Source: Chara braunii (lineage: Eukaryota > Streptophyta > Charophyceae > Charales > Characeae). From it: a stretch of 35,964 nucleotides of DNA. Positions 30,726-35,964 of the stretch are shown piece by piece. The notes under the pieces are model-generated. The model made no database searches, was not told the origin of the DNA, and saw nothing but the letters and a program-made list of their open reading frames with translations. The position numbers and the translations under genes were made by a program. Position 1 is the stretch's first letter, and the number at the start of each line of letters is the position of its first letter. The stretch spans positions 1,494,280-1,530,243 of the forward strand of contig BFEA01000092.1 of assembly GCA_003427395.1 (NCBI GenBank), in the 5' to 3' direction.

Positions 30726-31560
30726 ACTAGGCTATCATCCAGACCACCCGCATCACCTTGCTTGCCCGGGCAGCCTGGCTGTGTAAGGACCACAAAACAT
30801 TCCAGCAAAAAAATAAAAATAAAAAAATTCACAAACTCTGGAAAAAAAAATAAACAAAACAAAAAATAAACAACTTTTGCCTCAGGGTCACATTGAAATT
30901 CTTTACCAAATTTAAAATTAAAAAAATATATATATATATATATTTTTTTTTGCCAGGCCGGACAATTGATCCAAGACCACTCTAATAGCCCGGATGATAT
31001 ATATTTAACATCATCCTTATACTGGATCAATATCATAGACTTTGATCGATGACATTTCTAGTGACACGCATGACGGTCGACTCCTCATTGGCGATTTTCG
31101 TCCAATCATACTGTTGGAAGATATATATAGTTTGCCATACACCGAAGTCTTATGTTTTCTGTTTCAATTTTTCAAATACCTATCATTGATCATCCTTGGT
31201 ACATTCATGTAAGGGTTGTCTTGTCACATGTACTAAAAAAATTTGTTCGTCCAAATACAAATCTCCTATCATATTGAGAATCATTTGTCCGCACTGCCAA
31301 AAATCGCTCTTTTGTCAGAATCTTGACAACAATAAAAAAATGGTTATATCCATGCTTTATCTACATTCCGATTAAGGGTAAATGCCCTGTCGATATGATT
31401 GACACACTTAGAGCAATCTACCCAATCAACACAGTGGGTTTCCAAAATATGAGAATCAACCCTGTATCTTCGTTAAATATCGCAAAAGCAACAGAAGTTA
31501 TTCGACAAGTTAGAAAATCCAAAATGAATAAACAAATTTTGAAGGGGTGGAAGGATTAAA
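30726..31560. other. Sequence between MITE and RNase H relic
   Basis: A third GATGATAT occurs at 30993-31000, and 30717-30740 forms GGATGATA/TATCATCC. The A-rich middle (30805-30945) resembles the MITE interior (gaaattctttaccaaattt against ccaaattccttaccaaattt at 30178). A TA repeat lies at 30926-30942. A 78-codon plus-strand frame at 31323-31559 (PCFIYIPIKGKCP, NTVGFQNMRINP) has no family I recognise. Confidence 0.45.
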
Positions 31561-31689
31561 CATAGAGGAAAACATTATCATGTTTTGAGAAAAATCGTAT
31601 AGTGCTCACCTTGATTCTTTTTTATAATTTGCAAGTTGCAGTATTTTGGTTTATGCGGTGATTCTGGCTCGTTCCACGTTGTTACCTCC

Positions 31690-32340
31690 TCGCTTCTTGG
31701 AACCATCTTAGGCCTTTGTAGATGTGTGAGTCCATCGACACTGTGCTTCTTTGTTTTTCGATGACTGATGTCAAATTTTAGTCCTTGTAACAACATTGTC
31801 CACCATCCGCGTGTAGTAGTCGTTGGATTTCTTCAAAGCGAAAAGAAGTTCATGGTCCATGACGAGGACAAATTTTCGACCTATAACTTCTATACGTACG
31901 AACAAACATGATTGATTTCCCAAAGCGATGCAAAACTCCACCTTGTGGCGCCAAATAGTTTTGTTTGGTTTCGTGGACCGTCATGGATTCATATTCCACA
32001 ACATGTTATCGACCATCGGTCTTTTTTTGTATCAAAATACCTGAAATGTTTTATGATTGCTTGTTTGTTTTAAGGACATAAGGCTTTTTGGGTTATGTCG
32101 GATCAAAATCGAAGTGGAAATGAGGGTTTCCTTAAGTGTTTGAAAGACCTTGTCACACTTCGGCTATGAATCAACAATTGAGCTTTCTTTGACAATCTGT
32201 GATCGGTCGCTATTGCTACAAATCCCGCGATAAACGTTCGATAATACGAGGTTAATCTGAGGAATGCGTGAACCTGAGGCAACTTGAATGATGTAGGCGT
32301 TGGCGCATCCTTGATAACTTTGACCTTGCGCGAATCCAAC
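31690..32340 (-). pseudogene. Ty3/gypsy RT connection domain and RNase H remnant
   Basis: The minus frame from ~32339 reads DSRKVKVIKDAPTPTSF, then VHAFLRLTSYYRTFIAGF. This is the PDPxKVxAIxxWPxPTxxxxVRxFLGLxxYYRRFI block between RT and RNase H. Further on GRKFVLVMDHELLFALKKSN (~31885-31825) corresponds to the RNase H segment with its catalytic Asp. LQGLKFDISHRKTKKHSVDGLTHL (~31790-31719), in another frame, is the domain end. Stops and shifts separate the pieces. Confidence 0.8.
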
Positions 32341-32489
32341 TTTAAAGGTAAACTAATTTTATACATAGAAATCAAGAATATTAAATTAGTAGGAATAAGA
32401 AAACCCCAACGTCTTAAATAGAGCACTACAACAAATAAAGAACAGACGAAGAACAACAATAATGAAAATACATTAAACGACATTCAAAA

Positions 32490-33230
32490 TAGGCTGATTC
32501 TTTTTTAAATTATAAAATACTACAATCTACTAATATCCACAATTATGAATCTTTTAATTTTTAAGATTTGAATGATTAATTCAGATATGTTGATAATAAA
32601 TTACAAAGTTTAGATTTTTTTTTTTTTATTTTTTTTTTATTTTTTTTTTTACAGAGTTTAAATTTCAAAATTAATATATATATTTTTTTTTTGCAAATCA
32701 ACATTTTCTGAGTCGATTTATTCATATTATTATTATTATTATTTAACTGGATAAATGAATTATGTGACTATATGTATGAGGAAATATGTCTCAGTCGATA
32801 AAAACTCGCTCGTACCAATGGACACCTTGGACCTTCCATCTCGTAATGTATGCAGCGTCCATTCGACATGCTGCACATGATTTTCATACGAACTTGAATA
32901 CAAAAAATATCATTAACAATAAAAAAAATAAAGAAATCATGTTTTGCATTGACCGTATTTTTCACACAGAGTTTTAAAATATCATGTTCATTGCACGCTG
33001 AAACATGGCTGGTGGAATGTAGATGTCCATCAGACATTGTATCAACTGCCATGTTCCCTCAAACAACACAAAAACACTTTTCAGTCCATCTTGCACTCTC
33101 ACGAAAGCGTGATGAAATCCATGATTTATATCACAGTTTGCGAAGAATCACGCACAACAGATCATATCAAACGACGCATCAATTCGTGGAAGGAAACCGA
33201 TGGCTTACTTGAAAAACAAAATGATTAAAA
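32490..33230. other. AT-rich insertion and unassigned segment
   Basis: T-runs at 32609-32652 and an ATT microsatellite at ~32723-32743 mark low-complexity DNA inside the space expected for the RT core. A plus-strand frame, 32949-33212, contains LVECRCPSDIVSTAMFPQT. This CxC word followed by FP faintly recalls the cysteine cluster ahead of KDZ-type transposases, too weak to assign. Confidence 0.35.
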
Positions 33231-33479
33231 ATAGTCGTACATTTCACCCATCTCATTACTAAACATTTGTATGATGTGAACTTGTTGTGACTCATCTGAC
33301 AGATCCTCAACGACGTTAGTGAATTCATCATCGCTCCCTTCATAACTCATATTATCACTTTATGAGAGAGTACGCAAATGTTCAGGTTCTTCGTTTTAGT
33401 CTCAGGGGCGTTCCCCATAGTGTATAAAAGAGGAAGAGTAAGGGAGAGTGAGTTTGTGTCTTACTTACCGTCTATGGAG

Positions 33480-33830
33480 GAATAAGTGGTTGAGTGTCAA
33501 AATGCACTCGGGCTCCTACTGCTGTCACCCAAGGCAATCCCATCAGAACATAAGTTTCTAACTTCGTATATCTAGTACTTGTGTAGTACAAAGTGCATGT
33601 ACGCGTCTTCCCTTAAGAGCAAAATTCTACACCATTCCGATGACATTCATCCTTTCCTCATTGATTGTAATATAATGATCTTTCTTTGGGAAAGGAAAAA
33701 CGGAGTGCACTTTCCCCATTTTCAAAAGCGATCTCATAAAAAGTGTCACAAAAGAAGCGCTAGTATCAATGAACACATTGTACGTGAAACCCCAGACTTC
33801 GCAATCGCACTCAACACTCTTTTACGCCAG
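33480..33830 (-). pseudogene. Retroviral-type aspartic protease remnant of the Ty3/gypsy element
   Basis: VFIDTSAS at 33776-33753 matches the catalytic loop (usually DTGAS), followed by FVTLFMRSLLKMGK. In a shifted frame, ETYVLMGLPWVTAVGARVHF (~33558-33499) corresponds to the ILGMPWL block near the domain end. A TAG and a 1-bp shift lie between. The enzyme would cleave the element polyprotein. Confidence 0.7.
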
Positions 33831-34280
33831 CGAACTAATATTTGTGAAATGACCATTTTCTACATGAGAGATAACCGTGATCCTGACACCTTCCAGTTCA
33901 CTTATTTCAGCAGTCTGTTATGAGGAAGAGGCGTCAAGGGAAACAGGTCGAGGTTGTTTTACCTCTCCCTTCTTCTTTGGCGTTTGTTGCACCCGTTAAT
34001 AAGTAAATAGAGTACGGTTTTTCAAACACGTTGAAGCATCTTATCATCGACGAATTTTGAGACCGTTAGCAAGTGACCTAAAAACATAGGAACACGTACG
34101 TCTAGTTTTGCTCAAATTGTTAAAACACATATCCCTCCGTCCTTGAACCGGATTGGAGTCTCGAGCCACCCACTTATTCTCATCGTCATCTCCTACATTT
34201 GATCGCTAGACATCGCTCGTGAAACCACTCAGGCTGAAAAACTCTTCCTGGTTTAAACTTGTGGCGGATTGACCACCTGA

Positions 34281-34373
34281 TTCTAACATGGAAGTCTGGG
34301 AGGAAGAAGCATGGTTACTCTCTTCATGTTAGAACCAGGAAGTCTCCAAGGAAGAAGCATGGTTACTCTCTTC
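34281..34373. repeat. 48-bp tandem repeat with an inverted 10-mer
   Basis: ggaagtct-n4-ggaagaagcatggtt is repeated at 34290 and 34338. TTCTAACATG (34281-34290) and CATGTTAGAA (34325-34334) form a perfect inverted repeat around the first copy. Confidence 0.8.
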
Positions 34374-34412
34374 GTCGAGTAAGGCAATCTACTCGACCTT
34401 GATCAGCTGTAA

Positions 34413-34454
34413 TGGGTGCCGAGCAAAATGAGCTGTCTGTTTGCAGTTGTAGCA
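34413..34454 (-). pseudogene. Gag zinc-knuckle remnant
   Basis: CYNCKQTAHFARHP has the CX2CX4H start of a retroviral CCHC knuckle, but the last Cys is missing where HFARxCP is usual, so metal binding would be lost. It lies upstream of the protease on the same strand, as in gag-pol. The minus frame at 34659-34904 may be more of gag but has no diagnostic motif. Confidence 0.6.
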
Positions 34455-34904
34455 TAGTATAGGAGCAGAAGCTACAATGGCTGCGGTAATAGTAATTGCA
34501 GCCAGTCGCACAACAGGAGAAGCGGTGGAGGATAAGGAAGAAGACCGAGTAGACTTGAAGCAGTGGAAAAATGTCTTTTATAGAATGCCTTGGGTAAAAA
34601 TTTCATGCAAGACTAATTCCATACGCATATTATGTGCTTGCAACAGGGTGGTAAAAGTTCAGAAATCAGTTTGCCATGCTTTTCCTGCCAACCCCTCAAT
34701 CTTGTGGCCAGAGACTGCAACATTGTTTTGTATTTTCAATTTTTCGTTCTTAGGCATTGAGATAAAATTTTGTAAAATGTGACCAATCCCTTCACTACTC
34801 TCTCCACCCAAATAAGATTTCCGGTCATTATAGCTGTATACAACGATAATGACCAGGTTTTCTAAAGGGTGCAGAAGGTTCGTATATGACAAGGTCAAGA
34901 TCAA

Positions 34905-35964
34905 ACGTGGATCCCCTCAACGGTCAACGAAACCTGACAAAGGGCCTCGCTACACTGCACAACTTTCTATTTATATCTTAAATCACTAGTACTTGGCCCC
35001 GCTCGTCCGCGATGCTTTCCCGTTAACGTGCCGCACCTTTAGGGCTTTGGGGTATCGGACCACAATGGCTGGAAGCGCCAGCCCAAAAAAAATTGCAATG
35101 GTACCCTGACGCTTCAATGAAAATTGGCGCGCAGGGGCATTCCAGGCTCGACATCGATAGTTGGGCCGAGTACTGGTGGTTTAAGCTCGTTTGGGCCCCA
35201 ATACATTAAACCACCAATCCTGCTGACGTTGAAAAATTGGGGGGACCGGTAGCACACACTAATGAGGGCTACTGCTAGGACCGTGTGGAGAACCAGCTTG
35301 GTGGCAGAAATGAAAAATGCGCCGAATCGGCACGACAGTCATTTCACTACCTAAAACCTTTTTTTTTTTTGATATTTTTTCTGAAAAGATCACGACGTAA
35401 TCTACTTGGACACCAATTTTCATGATTTTTTTTCGAATTCTTCTGAGCGGGAAAATTCTTTGAAGTTGGGGTACTTTTCCATTGGCCGAAAGTTGGCAAA
35501 GTGGCAAAAATGAAAAATACACCGCTTCGGCGCGACGATAATTTCACTATCTAAACAAATTTTTTATTATTTTTTGCTATTTTTTCTAGAAAGATCACAA
35601 CCTTTTTTTTTTCTGGAAAAATCACGGCCTTTTTTTGTTTTTTTTTTAATTATATTTTTCCTAGAAACATCATGATCTAATCTACCGCATCCCAAAATTT
35701 CAGATTTTTCTGTGGATTATTTAAGGCGCAAAAATTTGCCAAAGCGAGTGCTTGGAAAGTGGGTGACCGGACCCGCTGTGCGTGTCAGTCTGCGCTGTAG
35801 CGGTACCCCTATGGCCCACCAGTGAGACCGGACCAGTTTCAGGCCGTCGGCCTGACCCTGGTCCGGTACCAGGTTGTTCCCGTACCTGGACCTCGGCCGG
35901 TATATCACTTCAGCCTAGGCCCAGGTCTGGCGGTCAGTTGGTTCATTCATTCAGTTGTTCGTTC
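34905..35964. other. Right end: tandem repeat and compound hairpins, no gene
   Basis: A ~200-bp unit starting gtggcaraaatgaaaaat recurs at 35301 and 35501, each with a short CCG-loop-CGG hairpin and T-rich runs. Stems lie at 35067-35083 (GGCTGG/CCAGCC) and 35175-35215 (GGTGGTTTAA/TTAAACCACC). 35827-35867 is a compound hairpin: 10 bp ACCGGACCAG/CTGGTCCGGT plus inner 7 bp TCAGGCC/GGCCTGA. 35869-35889 is CCAGGT/ACCTGG. A 63-codon minus frame across the last hairpins is probably incidental. Confidence 0.55.

Larger units (their letters stand above)
28490..34460 (-). mobile_element. Decayed Ty3/gypsy LTR retrotransposon
   Basis: Minus-strand fragments occur in the canonical Ty3/gypsy order: gag knuckle (34454), protease (~33800-33480), RT connection and RNase H (~32340-31700), integrase (~29880-29130). 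Beyond it near 28560 is a VELPPTYLLD segment like the post-integrase VExLPP region. All parts carry stops and shifts. The RT catalytic core (expected 33450-32350) was not found; AT-rich DNA at 32490-32760 occupies part of that space. LTRs were not identified. A hAT-type MITE sits inside. Confidence 0.75.

Overview
The window is eukaryotic, repeat-dense nuclear DNA with one recognisable host gene. It has no operons, no rRNA and no CRISPR. Splice-like sites, an L1-type LINE whose ORF1 carries a plant-like CCHC knuckle, a Ty3/gypsy relic, a hAT-type MITE and a tRNA-derived SINE-like unit suggest a large green-lineage genome. A charophyte alga such as Chara is my guess, but nothing here proves it. 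A Nextera mate-pair junction adapter at 13561-13598 shows that this is an Illumina mate-pair assembly with a local error.

Layout. (1) 1-1975, minus strand: a long open frame for a TPR co-chaperone with a Q/N-rich tract, running off the left edge. (2) 1976-3600: non-coding, with a diverged tandem repeat. (3) About 3600-8870: a LINE with an intact ORF1 and an ORF2 broken by frameshifts and stops, and apparently truncated at its 3' end. (4) About 8950-10200: a hairpin-dense stretch that includes a tandem pair of tRNA-like units on the minus strand. (5) 10755-16930: two copies of an unclassified repeat family, called X here, placed head to head as a giant imperfect inverted repeat centred near 13030. 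(6) 16930-19580: exon-like fragments and hairpins with no firm gene. (7) 19580-26127: a third X copy, 21896-25483, followed at once by the second copy of a 0.64 kb repeat, called S, whose first copy lies at 19580-20212. (8) 26128-28490: AT-rich DNA with a 249-bp tandem duplication. (9) About 28490-34460, minus strand: a decayed Ty3/gypsy element in the order gag knuckle, protease, RT/RNase H, integrase, interrupted by a 750-bp hAT-type MITE with an 8-bp target duplication. (10) 34460-35964: short tandem repeats and a strong compound hairpin.

The most unusual signal is in family X. It carries an array of six or seven short hairpins that share one loop core (CACCCAAACTTATGG) but have different stems, each stem self-complementary. 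At two aligned hairpins the two X copies differ by paired, complementary substitutions. The tRNA-like tandem units show the same kind of paired change in their acceptor-like stems. Selection on RNA or DNA structure, or hairpin-templated repair, could explain this.
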